A stretch of 52,500 nt of DNA from Anaeromyces robustus. Its lineage: Eukaryota; Neocallimastigomycota; Neocallimastigomycetes; Neocallimastigales; Neocallimastigaceae. The DNA lies in the NCBI GenBank assembly GCA_002104895.1, contig MCFG01000164.1, positions 1 to 52,500 of the forward strand, read 5' to 3'. Within the stretch, counting starts at the first letter, position 1; every line of letters starts with the position of its first letter. This document shows, one piece after another, positions 11,512 through 26,098 of this stretch. The notes under the pieces were generated by a model that worked only from the letters and a program-made list of their open reading frames with translations, did no database searches and was not told the origin of the DNA. A program made the position numbers and the translations under genes.

Positions 11512-14473
11512 ATTATATGACTACCTATAAAACTTGTAATTTAACTTAAAATGGTTATAATTATATTTTTATGTTTTTTTGTATAAAATTTATTAAATAA
11601 ATAAATAATATTAATTATATAAAGCAATTCATCTTAAATATAAACACATTTAATAATAATAATTTTTTTTTAATATATGTATTAATTAATTAAATATAAT
11701 AGTTTATATTTATTAAATAATAAAAAAAATTAAAAGTAATATTAAATATTAAACACCCAATTAATTTAATTACAACTGTCATGTTTTTAAATAAAAAAAA
11801 AAAAAAAGCATTATTAATAAAAAATATCAAAAATATCAAAATAATATAAAATAAAATAAAATAATATAAAAAAAAAAAAAAAAAAAAAAAAAAACAAACA
11901 AAAAAAAACAAAATAAAAATGCATGACACAAATAAAAAATATAAAGTTTAAAAATACATTTCCATAACGTTTTTTATTTTATTTTATTTATTTTAATTTT
12001 TTTTTTATTTGGTTAAAAAAAAGAATAAATAGTAAATTAGATTTTTTAGTCATTCATTCAAAATGTAAGCTAAAATTACATTTACTTTTTATTTATATTA
12101 TGCAATGTAATGTCCTGTCCCTTTTTTTTTATTTTGTTTTAACAATTAATATTATTATTAATTATTTTATTATTATTTACTATTATTAATTATTAATTAT
12201 TTACTATTATTTATTAATTATTTATTATTATTTATTATTATCTGTACCTAATAATAACTACAACAATAACATTTTGTTTAGTATTATTTATCAAATTTGG
12301 GTAAATTATAATATAAATACAAATTAAAGTTTTTATTATTTCCTTTTTCGGTTAATAAAAAATTCTTTTTTTCTTTTTATTTTTTTTTTTTAATAATAAA
12401 AATAAATAATAAATAACAACAATAATAACTATTAAATAATAATTAATAATAAATAAATAACAATTTAAATAGTAAATATAATAAATAATAATAAATAATA
12501 ATAAATATAATAAATAATAATAATTTAGTTTGGTATTATTATTACTATATTATTATTATTATTATTATTATTATTAAACTGTAATAAAACAAAATTAATA
12601 ATATATAATTTTATATAAATTAAAAAATAATTTATTTTATATAAATTAATAAAAAAACAGAAAAAAAAAAGCATGACTTAATTTTATTTTTAATTATTTT
12701 AACAGAAAAAAAATAAAAATGAAAATTATTACATATTGCTTTATTTTATATTTATTTCAATTTTAGAATAAATAAATAAATAAATAAATAAATAAAAATA
12801 TTAGTTTAAATTGATTATTTCTTTTTTTTTTTTTATTTTTTATTTTACTTTATTTTATTTATTGTGTTTTCCTTTTTACTTTTTTATAATGAATAATTAA
12901 AACAATTATAAATAAAATTATCCTTTTTAATATATTATAGCATAATAATTTGAGAGACTAAATGAAAAAAAAAAGCTTAAATTAATAAAGCAAAAAAAAT
13001 AAAATAAAATTAAAATAAAATAAAAAAGAAAAAAAGAAAAAAATTAACTATATACCTTATACTTTATTACTATATATATTATATAATAGACATTTTTCTT
13101 ATTATCTATTTAACGGTTTTTTTATATTAAATTATATATATTGTATTGCATATATAACATTACAATTAAGTATTATTAAATATTAAATTGAAAAAATAAA
13201 ATAAAATAAAATAAAGTAAAAAATAAAATAAAAAAAAAATAAAAATAAAAATGGTTATTAAATAATCAAAAAAAAAAAAAAATTAATTAACAAATAAATA
13301 AATTAAAATCAAAATATTTTTTCAATTTTTAATTTTTTAATTTATTTTAATTTAATACAAAACTTTAAATTAAAATTAATAAACTAAAATTGATAAAAAA
13401 AAAAAAAACATACACTAAAATAAATAAATAAATCAATCAATAAATAAATCAATAAATAAATAAATAAATAAATTTTATACAATACAATATAAAAATACAA
13501 TATAAAAGTATAATATAAAAAATATAATATAATATAAACTATCTATAATAAATAATTTATTTACAATCAAATAATTAATATTAATATTAATATTTATTTT
13601 ATTTTAAATTAGAATAATTAAAAATGAAATTTTCAAAAAAAAAAAAAAAAAAAAAATATAAAAGAAGTTAAAAAAGGCTTAAAAACAATTTTTTAGAAAT
13701 ACTCTTTTTTTTAATAGTTAACTTCTATTATTAAAAAACATTTTTTATTATACAGGGATAATATTTCACTGTATCATTTGTTGATAATTAATATCAATAT
13801 AAATTTTATATAAAATCTTTTATTTTAAAAATTAATAACATGAAAAGAATATAGTATTTTTATCATAAGTAATAAAGATATATAATATAACTGAAGAATT
13901 CTATTAAAAAAAATTTTTTTTTTAAAAAAAAAAATTATTAAACCTCTTGTGTAATAAAAAAAAAAAGTGATAATACTTTTTTTTTTGGGTGTTCAATTGA
14001 AAGAAGATATAACGTATTTTTAAAAAAGATAACAAAAATCAAATTAATAATAAAAGAGGAACAAATATTTAATTTATTTAATTATATGTGTTAAAAAAAA
14101 ATATTTTTTTTTATAACATATACTTGTAATATATATAATTCTATTAATAATATTTTATTAAATATTAAAAATAAAAAAATTCAAACGATAATTCTATATA
14201 AGAAGAACCCCTTTGAATATATATATAAAAAAAAATCTTTTTTTTTATTATTATTATTTTTATTTTTTATATTAAAATAAGAATAATATTATATTTTTTA
14301 AACTTGTTGAAAATATTAAAATAAACAAAAAGAGAAGAAATAATTAAAAAAAAAAACATTGTATATAATTATAAAAATAAAAAAAAACTTTTTTTTTAAT
14401 CCCAAATTGATTCTCATTAAGTTTATTCAAATTCAATATTATAAATTTATAAAAATTAAAATAAAAAACGAAA

Positions 14474-15766
14474 ATGGTTAAGGAAATTACTGTTAAGGAT
14501 ATCAATTCTCAGGTTTTTGTAAAAGCTTATGCTGCTCATTTAAAGGAAAGCGGTAAAATGACTTCTCCAAAATATGTTGATAGACGTAAGGCATCCTTTA
14601 AAAGATATTCTATCAATGAAAATGATCTTTATTACATTAAAGCTGGTAATTATTTCATAACTTTTTAATTTTTTTTTTTCTATTTTTCTTTTTTTCTATT
14701 TTTCTATTTTTCTATTTTTTTTTTTTTTTAATTTATTTTATTTTTGTTTATTATTATTTAGAGTTAAATTAAGATAAAAAAAAATAATTATAGAAAAAAA
14801 AAATATATATTCATCTAGTCATTCTATAAGAAAGAATAAAATAATAAATAAATATAAAATAATATAAAAAAAATTTTATTTAATAATAATAATAATAATA
14901 ATAATAATTAGTTTTTATTAATTAGTCATGAATCAGAAAATTTAAATTAAAAACTTAAATTTACAAGGAAAAATTTTAATTATAAAAAAAAAATTAAAGT
15001 TTATTATATTATATTATATTATAAATAATATAATATAATATACAATTTAAAGTAATAGAAATATTATGCAAAAAAAAAAAAAACTTATACATCATTAAAT
15101 GTCATATGCTAAATTTATAGTTTTTATACATTTATATATATGTACAAGACTACATAATTTTTTTTAAAAAATAAATAAATAATATGCATTAATTATTACA
15201 TATTATTTATTATATTAATTATAGTATTATATATAAATATTTTTTATTATAATTAAAATTATTTTTGACTTTAACCTACCAATTATTAATAAATTATATA
15301 AATTAAAAAAAAAAAAAAAAAAAAAAATTAAATAATAAATACTAATAAATATTTTTCATCTATATATATTACATATAATTAAATATTATATATTATATAT
15401 TATATATTATATATTATATATTATATATATTAATATATAATATTTTTAGCTTCTGTAGCTCGCCATTTCTATTTACGTTCAAATATTGGTATTGGTGGAT
15501 TATGTAAATCTAATAGTAGTAGTTTATCAAGACATACTCTTCATTCTTATTCAACTTTTCCATCAACTTCATCTTCTATTTCATCTTATAATCCTACCAC
15601 AGCTTCAGGAAATACAATTCGTAAAATTATTGAAAATTTTGAAGAAATGGGTATATTAGAAAAGGATTATTGTGGTGGTAGAAGATTATCACAAAAAGGT
15701 CGTAAAAGTTTGGATTCTATTGCAATTCAAATCTATCAAGAAAATGGTTATAAAACTGAAAAATAA
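14474..15766 (+). CDS. Divergent ribosomal protein eS19 paralogue (162 aa, 2 exons)
   Basis: eS19 is a small-subunit ribosomal protein needed for 18S rRNA maturation. Exons are 14474-14645 and 15450-15766, split inside an Ala codon by an 804-base intron, just before the family motif ASVARH. The N-terminus (VKAYAAHLKESGK, VD, YYIKAASVARHFYLRS) and C-terminus (IRKIIENFEEMGILEKD, GGRRLSQKGRKSLDSIA) follow eS19 closely. Between them, residues about 78-111 are Ser/Thr-rich low complexity where normal eS19 has the basic, conserved KNRGSRPxHF rRNA-contact segment. Several otherwise near-invariant positions also differ, for example Tyr for Trp in PxWVD. At 162 aa it is longer than the usual ~145. A standard eS19 gene is presumably elsewhere. 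Alternatives are a specialised paralogue or a decaying copy with an intact frame. Confidence 0.85.
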
Positions 15767-17373
15767 TAATTTTTTTTTTTTTTTGAACTTTTTGAATATT
15801 TTTTCAACAAAAAGAAAAAAAATTATAAAAAAAGAAAAAAAAGAAAGAATTATTATTTTAAGAAAAAAATATAAAAATAAAAATTAATAGATATATTTAT
15901 ATAAATAATTATATATTTAATATATCTATTATTTTTTATATTTATATTTATATTTGAAATATTCATTTTATCAATTATACGAATATATGTATGTATATAT
16001 ATAAAAATATATATATATATACATATATATATGTATAATTTTTATATAAACAGGATATTACTATTGAAATTATTCTATTATTCATATTATTGTTATTATT
16101 ACTTTGATATTCTATTTATATATATATATATTTTATATTCAAATTTAGTTCAATATATTATATATATTTATTTATTAATTTTTTTTTATTAGTCAAAAAA
16201 CAAAAAAAAAAACTAAAAAAAAAAAAAACAAAAAAAAAAACAAAAAAAAAAAAAAAGAAGAAAAAAAAGTAATAACAATAATAGTATTATATGAATGATT
16301 AAAAAACTAAATCTTAAAAGTAAAAGTCTTTTTTTTTTTAATAAAATAAAAAAAAAATAAGACTTAACAAATAAATAATATTTTCACTTAAAAAAAGGAA
16401 AATGATACCAAATTTTAATATTTAAGATTTTTAATTCTATTTTATATCACAATAAAATGGAATTCTAATAATTTTAATAATAATAATAATATACACTTTA
16501 TCTAAATTATTTAAACAGAAAAACAAAAAACAAAAAAACATAAAAAAAAAAAAAAAAACACATAATTATAATCAACGTTTCAACGTTATTATAAACATAA
16601 CTTATTATAAATTAATTAAAAATATATCATAAATATTAATATATATAAGAGCTCATACTTTAAATTTTAATTATAATAATAATATTGAATGAAGAAAAAA
16701 GAAAGTATTATTATTAAAATTAAAAGGATTTTTTTTAACATAAATATAACAATAAAAATAAAAAAGAGAAAAAGTCAATAATTAGGACATTTATCAAGAA
16801 AAAATAAAAAGTTGTTAATATGTATTTTAATTTTTATTTATAATTTTTATATTTCAATACACTTTTTTTTTTTTTATTTTAATTATATTAAATTCAAATC
16901 CATAGAGTAAAACCAATATATAAATGATTTGAATTTTCACAAATTAAAAGAAAAAAAAAAAAAAGAAAAATTGAAATATAAAAATGAAAATAAAATTAGA
17001 AAAATTAAAATATAATATTAAGTAATATTAGGGAAAAAAACAACTAAAATAAAAACAAAAAAAATTTTTTTTTTTACTTTGAAAAGAGATAATAATAAAT
17101 TAAATAACAAAGTAATAAATAATATTAATGAAGATAAAATAATAAAATAAAATGAAAAAAATATAGTAATAATAATATAAAATATTAAAAATGAAAAAAA
17201 AAATGAAAAAATGAAAAAAAAATGAAAAAATGTAAAAATGAAAATAATATGAAATTTTAAAAAAAGAAAAAAAAATAATAATAATAATAAAAATTAGAAC
17301 ATAAAGCGCTTTACATCAAATATTTTATTTTTTTATTTTATTTTATTTTTCATATTAAATGTGTGTGTGTAAT

Positions 17374-17422
<49 letters not shown>

Positions 17423-18035
17423 TTTTTTTTGAGTATTTTTTGTATATTAAATATAAATTTTTGTTGTTTTAATAATTGGAAGAAGAATTCAAATAGGAAG
17501 AATTAAATTCTTATTTGATGTAGAAAGATAAATTAATATTACTACAAATTTCACAGAAGAAGAAAAAAAAAAGTTTTTTTTTTTTTTTTAATATATATAA
17601 TATATATAATATAAATATAATTTAAAAATATTTTCTTTTTAAATAAAAAATAGTAAAAATAAATATATAAAAAAATAAAATAATAAATATAAATAAATAT
17701 ATATATAAATAAATAGATGTTTTTTTTTTTATTTTTTTTTATTTTTTTATTTTTGTTTTTGTTTTTGTTTTTAATTTATATATAAAATAATAATAAAAAA
17801 GGGTCTTTTTTTTTTTTGTTGTTAATTTTTTAAATATTATTATTACATTTTTTATTAAAATAAATAAATAAAATATAAATTAAATTAAAATGAATTAAAA
17901 TGTATTTAAATATTACTATTTATTATTTAATATGGTTACTTAATTAAATAGTTATTATATATTATTATATAATAAAATAAAAAATAAAGTAGTAAAGAAA
18001 AATATTTTATTTTACTATTTTGTAAGCAAATAAAA

Positions 18036-18068
<33 letters not shown>

Positions 18069-18941
18069 GATATTTGAATAAATATTATTAAGAAAAAAAA
18101 AAGTAAAGATAAAAAAATTTATATTTAAATTTATATTAATATTTATTTAAAATAAAGAAAAAATAAAAATAAAATAAAATAAAATAAAATAAAATAAAAT
18201 AATAATATTTAAATACTTAATTATTAATAAAACATATATAAATAAAACAAGTATAAAAAGAAATAAAAAAAAAACTAAAATAATTATTTAGAAAACTTTT
18301 TTAAAAAAAATAAAAAAATTAAAAATAATAAAATAAAAAATTAAAATAATTATTCTTTTATAAATATATATTATAAATAAATATGTTATAAAGATATAAA
18401 AATATATAATATTTAATATATATAATATTTCTCTACATAAATAAAATCTAAATAATTATTCTTTTTTATATAATATATATATTATATAAATAAATATGTA
18501 AAAAAAAAAAAAAAAAAAGATATAATATATATTTCTCTACATAAATAAAAAAATCTATCTAAATATATATAGGGTAAAAAAAAAATTATATATATATATA
18601 TATTATATATAAATTAATTAATAGAATTCTTTTTTTTTTTAGTTTTCAACTTATTTTTGTAATACTTGCTTTTTTATATTTATTATCATTATGATATATA
18701 TATTATATATATAATATATATTATTTATTAATTTCTCTCTCTTTATATAAATCTTCATTTTATAATAATTATTAGTATTATTTATTATTTATTATTATTA
18801 TTATTTTTAATATTATTTTTTTTTTAATATATCACTTTTATTTAATTTTTATTAATATATAATTGTAATATTTATTTAATATAATAATTTTTTTTAAAGA
18901 AAAAAAAAAAAATATATAAATAATTTTTATTTTGTCTTTTC

Positions 18942-18977
<36 letters not shown>

Positions 18978-19055
18978 AAAAAAAAAAAAAAAAAAAAAAA
19001 AATTATGTATAGAAGATGTTTTTATTTTAATGAATTTAATGAATTAATAATATAA
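15767..19055. other. Intergenic, A/T-rich
   Basis: No gene seen. It includes a poly-A stretch near 16195-16260, a (TA)n run ending in a 28-T tract near 17375-17430, an imperfect hairpin at 17489-17518 (TCAAATA / TATTTGA arms), a near-perfect small palindrome around AACGTTTCAACGTT (about 16566-16590), and a direct duplication of about 105 bp at 18345-18557. Confidence 0.6.
18345..18557. repeat. ~105-bp tandem duplication
   Basis: Two successive stretches share the order AATAATTATTCTTTT, TA-rich middle, AATAAATATGT, AAGATATA, TTTCTCTACATAAATAAA, ATCT. The second copy has an expanded A-run. Non-coding. Confidence 0.6.
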
Positions 19056-21385
19056 TTATTCATTAATTTCTTGTAAATTTGATGAGTTACTATCATCAAA
19101 AACTTCATAATCTTTACATTTCATTAAATAATTTTTTTTTTTAATAATAAATTATAAAATATGAAATAAAAATATAAAACAAGAAAAAAAAAAATTTTTT
19201 TTTTAAAAAAATATTAGTATATTATTTATATTATTTATATTATTTATTATTATTTATACTATATTTATTATTAATATTATTATTATAATTTATAACTTAC
19301 TTTGATTATTCATACTAGAATTATCACCACTACCATTAAAAGATTGATTATTAGTTGTACCATTAGCACTAGTTGGTGTACTACTATTATTCATTCTATT
19401 ATTATCATTTTTCTTAAAACGTTCACGTGGTGGATTACCACAACGATCCTTACCATAACCTATCTTGAAATTCTTATAATCTTCATTATTTTGAATACCT
19501 TCAACAGCTTTAACAGCAGATAAAATATCAGTGAAATTAACAAAAGCAATACTTTTATCTTGAATAATATTAATTAATTCAACTTCACCATATTCTGAAA
19601 AGTCTTGCTTTAATTTTTCTTCAGTTATAGTTTCATTAATATTACCTAAATAAACATTACGGCTAGCTTTATTTTGAACAGCTTTAGCAACTTGTTGATT
19701 TAATTGACTTGATAATTTACCCCAACCAACTTTAACAGCTCTCTTTTTAATAATTAAACCTTCACTTTGAGCTCTATTAAAGAAAGCAGTAGCAGCATTT
19801 GGATCAATGAAGGTAACAAAAGCAATACCCTTATCTTGTTTATATTTAATATCTTGAAGAATACCACCACGAATAACCTATAAAAAAAATAATTAATTAA
19901 TTAAAATAAATAATTAAAAATTAAAAATTAAAAATTAGTTTTATATATTTAAATAAAATTAAAATTAATAAATTAATCCAAAATATAAAAAGTATTAAAT
20001 AAATATATATATATATAATTCATAATTTCTTATATATACATTTATATAATATTATATTAAATAATAATATAATAAAAATTTATGATTTATTATATATATA
20101 TTTAATATTATATTAAATAATAATATAATAAAAATTTATGATTTATTATATATATATTTAATATTATATTAAATAATAATATAATAAAAATTTATGATTT
20201 ATTATATATATATATTATTTTAATATATAATAATTTTATGATTTATTATATATTAAAATAACTTTTAATTAAAAAAAAAAAATTACTTACATCACAAATT
20301 TCTTTAGTGGTAGTTTCTGGATGAAGACTTCCAAGGAAAATAGTTCTATTATTAGTTGGATTACTGTTAATCATAACCGGTGATATTTGTGAATTTTGAC
20401 CATTAAACATATCAAATCCCATAGATTGATAATTCATTGGATTAACAGAACCATATTGAGAATATCCATTATTATACATCATATTTGGATTTGGTTTTAT
20501 TGGGACAGCACATCTATCCTTACCATAATTAACTCTACGATTTGCCCATTTTGGATCACTTGGAAGAGTTTGAACTGCTTTAATAGCAGAAGAAACACTA
20601 GTCATGTATACGAAAGCAATATGCTTTTCTGGAAGAATTTTAATAGATTCAACAATACCAAACTTTGAAAGTTCTTCTTGAAGGAAGGATTCAGTAATAG
20701 TTTCATCGGTGTTACCAATATAAACAGTACGAGTAGCTTGATTATTAACAGCTACTAAAATATTTGGAGAAATTTGAGATGGTTTACCCCAATTGAATTT
20801 TAATTCATTATCCTTAATAACAATTCTTCTAGAATTAGCATCTTGTTGGAAGGCGGCAGCAGCTGATGCTTCAACAAAAGTAATAAAGGCACAATTCTTA
20901 TCTTCAATAATTTTAACATTATCAATAATACCACCACGAACATGATTTAAAAGTTCTTCATAAGTTGTTTCTGGAGCAAGGTTACCAACATAAATAGTAC
21001 GGAAGGAAGGATTAATCATCATAGAAGATTGACCATATTGACCTTGTTGATATTGTGATGATTGATATTGATTAGCAGTCATATATTGATTAACATTTTG
21101 ATATTGGGTTTGATAATTAGAAGGATATTGAGAACTTTGGAAAGCCATAGAAGCGTACTGGGATGTACCAGAAGATACGCCGTTTTGACTATATTGATTT
21201 GGATTACTCATGTATTGTTGTTGTCTTAATTGAGAATAATATTCTTGATTTGAACCGTTTTGAGAAAAACCCATACCAAGGTTTGAACTATTATTGGAGG
21301 AATAAGAAGAAAATGAACTTTGATTAAATCTTTGCTTTTTATGATTATCTTGGCTTTGAGAAGAGTATTCACTACTTCGTTTCAT
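19056..21385 (-). CDS. Four-RRM RNA-binding protein, Nrd1-like (575 aa, 3 exons)
   Basis: Resembles fungal four-RRM proteins of the fission yeast Nrd1/Msa2 type (negative regulator of differentiation), which bind mRNA in the cytoplasm. Exons on the minus strand: 21385-20291, 19877-19301, 19111-19056, with exact phases. Residues 1-125 are Ser/Gln/Asn/Tyr-rich with many QY pairs. RRM1 lies at 129-200 (IYVGNL, NCAFITF), RRM2 at 219-290 (VYIGN, HIAFVY), RRM3 at 347-418 (IFLGSL, GIAFVTF) and RRM4 at 438-509 (VYLGNI, SIAFVNF). GKDRC follows RRM2 and RRM4. Intron 1 splits RRM3. The start chosen is the ATG at 21385; a longer frame begins only with TTG. Read-through of the last donor gives a stop two codons later, so an alternative end is possible. 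Confidence 0.92.
20049..20216. repeat. 56-bp minisatellite inside RRM gene intron 1
   Basis: Copies start at 20049, 20105 and 20161 with ATATTATATTAAATAATAAT. A fourth, diverged part follows to about 20255. It sits wholly within intron 19878-20290. Confidence 0.85.
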
Positions 21386-21736
21386 GTTGCTTAATAAAAA
21401 TATATTTTTTTCAGTCTCGTTGTCTATCTTGTTCAATAATTATAGAACATCAATCAACGAGTAAATAATTTAATTATTATTATCAACAGTGTTATAATTA
21501 TAATTTAACTATAAAATAAAAAATATAAAAAATAAAAAATAAAAAATAAAATATTAGTATATAAGCATTATTATTATCTTAGTTTATATTATTTTATATA
21601 TATAATTATATAATATATATTAATTTTTATTTTTCTTTATTTTAAAGTAATTTTTAAAGTAATTTATAAAAAGTATAAAAATTTTCCCAAAAAAATAAAA
21701 ATAAAAATAAATCAATTATCATTGAGTAATATTATT

Positions 21737-21956
21737 ATATTAAATTAATGAAGAAATAAAATTTTAATATTATTTTTAATAAGTTGAAAAATGATATATT
21801 AAATTAATGAAAAATCAAATATAAATATTATTTTTAATGTGTTGAAAATGATATATTAATGAAATATAAAATTTTAATATTTTTAATAAGTTGAAAATGA
21901 TATATTAAATTAATGAAAAATAAAATATTAATATTATTTTTAATGAGTTGAAAATA
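21737..21956. repeat. Degenerate 50-60-bp minisatellite, four copies
   Basis: Recurring order: ATATTAAATTAATGAA, ATAAAATTTTAATATT, ATTTTTAATRWGTTGAAAAT. Copies start near 21737, 21795, 21849 and 21899 with small indels. Confidence 0.75.
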
Positions 21957-24900
21957 ATTAAATTTTAAATAAATAAAATTAAAATTTTACGTGTAAAGAA
22001 TAATATTTATTCCAATTTTATTTTTTTTTCTTTCATTAATTAAAAAAAAATTGAATAATGAACATAATCCAATTAAAATGTATAATAATAAATTATTTTT
22101 TTTTAAGAAAAAAAATTTATTTCAATAATAAAAGATAGTTATTATATTTACTTTGATATCATTATTATCTTTTTTCCAGAATAATATTTTTGATATTTTT
22201 TTATTAATTTTATATTAAATATTAATATATTTTTATATTTTCTTAAAAGTAATTTGAATTTTATTCCCTCTCTATGATGTAATTAGAAATTCTTTTTTAA
22301 CAAAAAAATATATGTATTTGTTGGAAGGTTTAACAAAAAAATTTAATATTTTTATTGTTGAATAATATTTTTATTATTATTACATTTATATATAAAGTAT
22401 TAGATATTATTTTAAATGATATATTTTATTAATTTAAATAATTTAAATTACTGATCAACTAAAAATTTTATTCAGTGACATGATCACAAGTATATAATAT
22501 ATTATATATATTATTACTTTTTTTTATAATTATTTTATATTTTATATTTTTTTCTTTATTAACATAAATATTTTAAATTAGCATTATCAAAATTTTTTTT
22601 TTTTAAAAAAAAAAGCAAATAATAAAAACTAAATTATTCCTATTTAATTATTCTATTTTTTTTAAAAAAAAATAAAACAAAATGTTTTTTACTGAAAAAT
22701 AATTTCTAATGAAAAAAAAATATATTAAAATAAAAATTACCTACCCTATTAATAATTACAAATAAAAAAATAAAAAGAAAATAAATAACCTCTAATATAA
22801 TTTTTGATTACTAAAAAAAGTCTTAAAAAATTATTTTCTTTTTTTTATTTTCAAAAAGTAATTATTAACAAACGAAAGTTTTTCAAAATTAAAGGTTTAT
22901 TTATAATTTATCATAAAGTTTTAAAGTAAAGAAAGTTTTTTTTTTTTTTTTATAAAAAAATAACATAAAAAAATAACATAAAATAAATTAAGAAAAAAAA
23001 ATGGGTTAATATAAAAATTATTAAAAATTTAAAATAGAATAATAAAATATATATATAATATTATATGAAAAAAATAAAAAATATATAATAATATAAAAAG
23101 ATGATAAAAAAAAAGGAAAAAAAAAAAAGAAAAAAACTAAAATATTGTTTTTATAATATATATCTATTTATCTTCGATCATATCATATTATATTAATTAC
23201 TGATATTAAAATACTTGTTAATATATTAATCTAATTTTAAATATTTGATACGATCCTTTTTTTTTTATAATTGAATAATGTGTATTTAATAATTCTGCTT
23301 TTTGAATGTTACTTATTTTTATAAATAATTGGATATAAAACCTGTTATATTAATAATTATTGATTATACTGGATTATTGTAAAATATATATATATATATT
23401 TTCTTGAATCATATTACTATTCTATCTTACTAAATAATTCTTTTTTTTTTTTTTTTATGTAGTGATATTCCTGTTATTTTATTTCCTTTTCATCTTAAAA
23501 CCATCTTTTTAAAATATATTTCTATTTTTTTTTTTTTTAAGTGTTTATATAGATCTTTACCATAATACTATTATTTTACTCTTAAAATAATATATGTACA
23601 TTAATGATTATAATGAATCTTTATATTAAATAAAAATTAATTCTTTTTAATAAATAATTATTAAATAAATATTATATGGTAGTCATTGAAAAAATATTTG
23701 ACTTTTTATTATCATTAATATAATATATTATATTATTGTCTTTTCTATTATTATTATTTATTATTTATTATTTTTAAGATATTATTATTAAAAAAATTTA
23801 ATATTAAATATCTATAATAGAAAGTAGGTAAAAAAAAAAAAAGAAAAGAAAAAAGAAAAAGAAAATAAAATAAAAAAGAGAGAAAAGAAATAACGAAATA
23901 AAAATAGAGAGCATATATAATAATAGTATTATAATATTATAAAATAATAAACTATAAATATATTATTAATATATAATAAAATATATTATTTTATATAATT
24001 GTTTTAATGGATGATTTTTATTATAATAAAAAATAATAGAAAAAAAAGATTTATATATTACAATTGATTATAAAATATAAATAATATATAAAAAATATAT
24101 TCTATAATATAATGAGTAATATATAAATTAATTATTATAAAGTTTTAATACAAATGATTTAAATACTAATGATGAATAATATTTAAATAAATAAAATAAA
24201 TCAATAAATAAACAAATAAAATTTGATTCTATTATAAATTAATACATTTTAAAACATTTTTAATAATTCATTATAAAAATAAATAAATGAATAAATAAAT
24301 AACAAATAAATAAATAAAATAGTAATTAAATAAATAGAATTACCATCACAATCTAATAATAATTCTTTTTTAATTAACATTAATTAATATTTTTTAAAAA
24401 AAAAAAAAATATTTTTATTTAAATCAAAATATTATTAATATTATAATAATATTATATATATATAATTATAAATATATAACAAATAAATATATAATTATAA
24501 ATATATATAACATACAATATATTCTTAAGAAAAGTTTATTATTCTATTTCTTCATTATTTTAAAAAAAATAAAAGAAACTATAGCATCCTATTTATATAT
24601 ATATATTTATATCTATATATAAAAAACTTAACTATAATACAACAAAAATAAAAAAATAAAAAAAAGGTATTCTTTTTTATAACATATAATATAATAGATT
24701 AATATAATATTATATAATATTTATATATTACATCATATATAAATTATTAATAAAAAAAAAAAAAAAAATAAAAAGTTAATAATTTCTAAAAAAGATAAAA
24801 ATTAAATTTGATATTATACTTCAATAACAATAATAAGAAAAAAAAAAATTTTTTTATTTTTTATTTTTGTTTTTTTTTTTTATTCTATTTATGTATGTAT

Positions 24901-25247
24901 AGATTTTATATTTAATATTTCATTACATCAATAATTATATATCATTCATTTTTTGTTGTAATATTTCATAATAAAAAATAATACTAATGTATGAATGAAA
25001 TATAATATATATATATATATAAATGAACTAATTTAAAAAAAAATTACTTTATAAAAAAATAAAAGAAAAAAAAAAGGTTTACAATGTTAAATATTTAGTC
25101 ATATTTTACTTTGTGATTAATAGTATAAGTAATATCTTTTAAAAAAAAAAAAAAAAAAAAAGAATTGAAACATTTGTGTTAATAATAATATTAATCAATA
25201 CACTTAATATTAACATCTTTTATATTTCTGTTAATTATTATTTATTT

Positions 25248-25284
25248 TTACCAAATTTAATGATGATTTCTTTGGATTTGGTAA
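25248..25284. repeat. Inverted repeat, 9-bp arms
   Basis: TTACCAAAT at 25248-25256 pairs with ATTTGGTAA at 25276-25284 across a 19-base loop. Confidence 0.5.
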
Positions 25285-25856
25285 CATTAAATAATAATAT
25301 TATTTATTTGGTATACATTTAATAATTAATTCCTTTGCAATAATTACAAAGTTCGAATTTCTATTATTATATGATAAATTTTTCTTATTTCCTTTCTTTC
25401 TTAGTCATTCTCGTTTTATATAAATATAAACTTTTTATTATTATTATAATTATAATTATAATTAATATTATTAAAATATGTAATAATATATAATTATATA
25501 ATAGATTAGAATACCATAAAGTAAAATATAAGCACATTATATTATATATATTATATATAAATATAATAAATCTTTCTTTTTTTTTTTTCACTTTATATAA
25601 TTCTTTTTTTTCTCTTTTTTTTTTTTTTTTGAATCCTTTTTAATGATTAATCAAAAAAAGTTTGTTTTTTTTTTATCCATTTATGGTTTAATTAATATTA
25701 AATCAACAAATAAATTAATTAAAATATATTATTAAAAATATCATTTAATAAAGATAAAAAAAAAATTTTTTTATTTAATATTTAATATATTCTTTATATT
25801 CTACATATATATATATTCTATATATTCTATATATATTCTATTCTATTTATTATAAA

Positions 25857-25857
25857 C

Positions 25858-25944
<87 letters not shown>

Positions 25945-25963
25945 TATTCTATTTATTATAAAT

Positions 25964-26014
<51 letters not shown>

Positions 26015-26033
26015 TATTCTATTTATTATAAAT

Positions 26034-26096
<63 letters not shown>

Positions 26097-26098
26097 TT
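25857..26098. repeat. Composite (TTTA)n tract
   Basis: Three long TTTA blocks are separated by the same interruption, TATATTCTATTTATTATAAA. A spacer and its tetranucleotide block have therefore been duplicated together. Confidence 0.9.

Larger units (their letters stand above)
7665..14473. other. 6.8-kb gene-free A/T stretch
   Basis: No supportable gene on either strand. Contents: homopolymers, TTTA tracts (about 11463-11512), TAA tracts (8791-8826, 9683-9735), a 20-bp tandem repeat (8475-8572), a perfect 12-bp hairpin (8709-8737) and copy 2 of a dispersed 35-bp motif (8896-8931). A 12-codon protein-like frame near 9170-9205 (reading NLNNADMMNNIK) is too short to call. Confidence 0.6.

Noticed and set aside
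14646-15449. Possible snoRNA in the eS19-like intron
   Set aside because: Ribosomal-protein introns often host snoRNAs, but I found no convincing paired C and D boxes or H/ACA hairpins.
17461-17537. Coding-like frame reading GRRIQIGRIKFLFDVER
   Set aside because: Short, no start or splice context; overlaps an imperfect hairpin.
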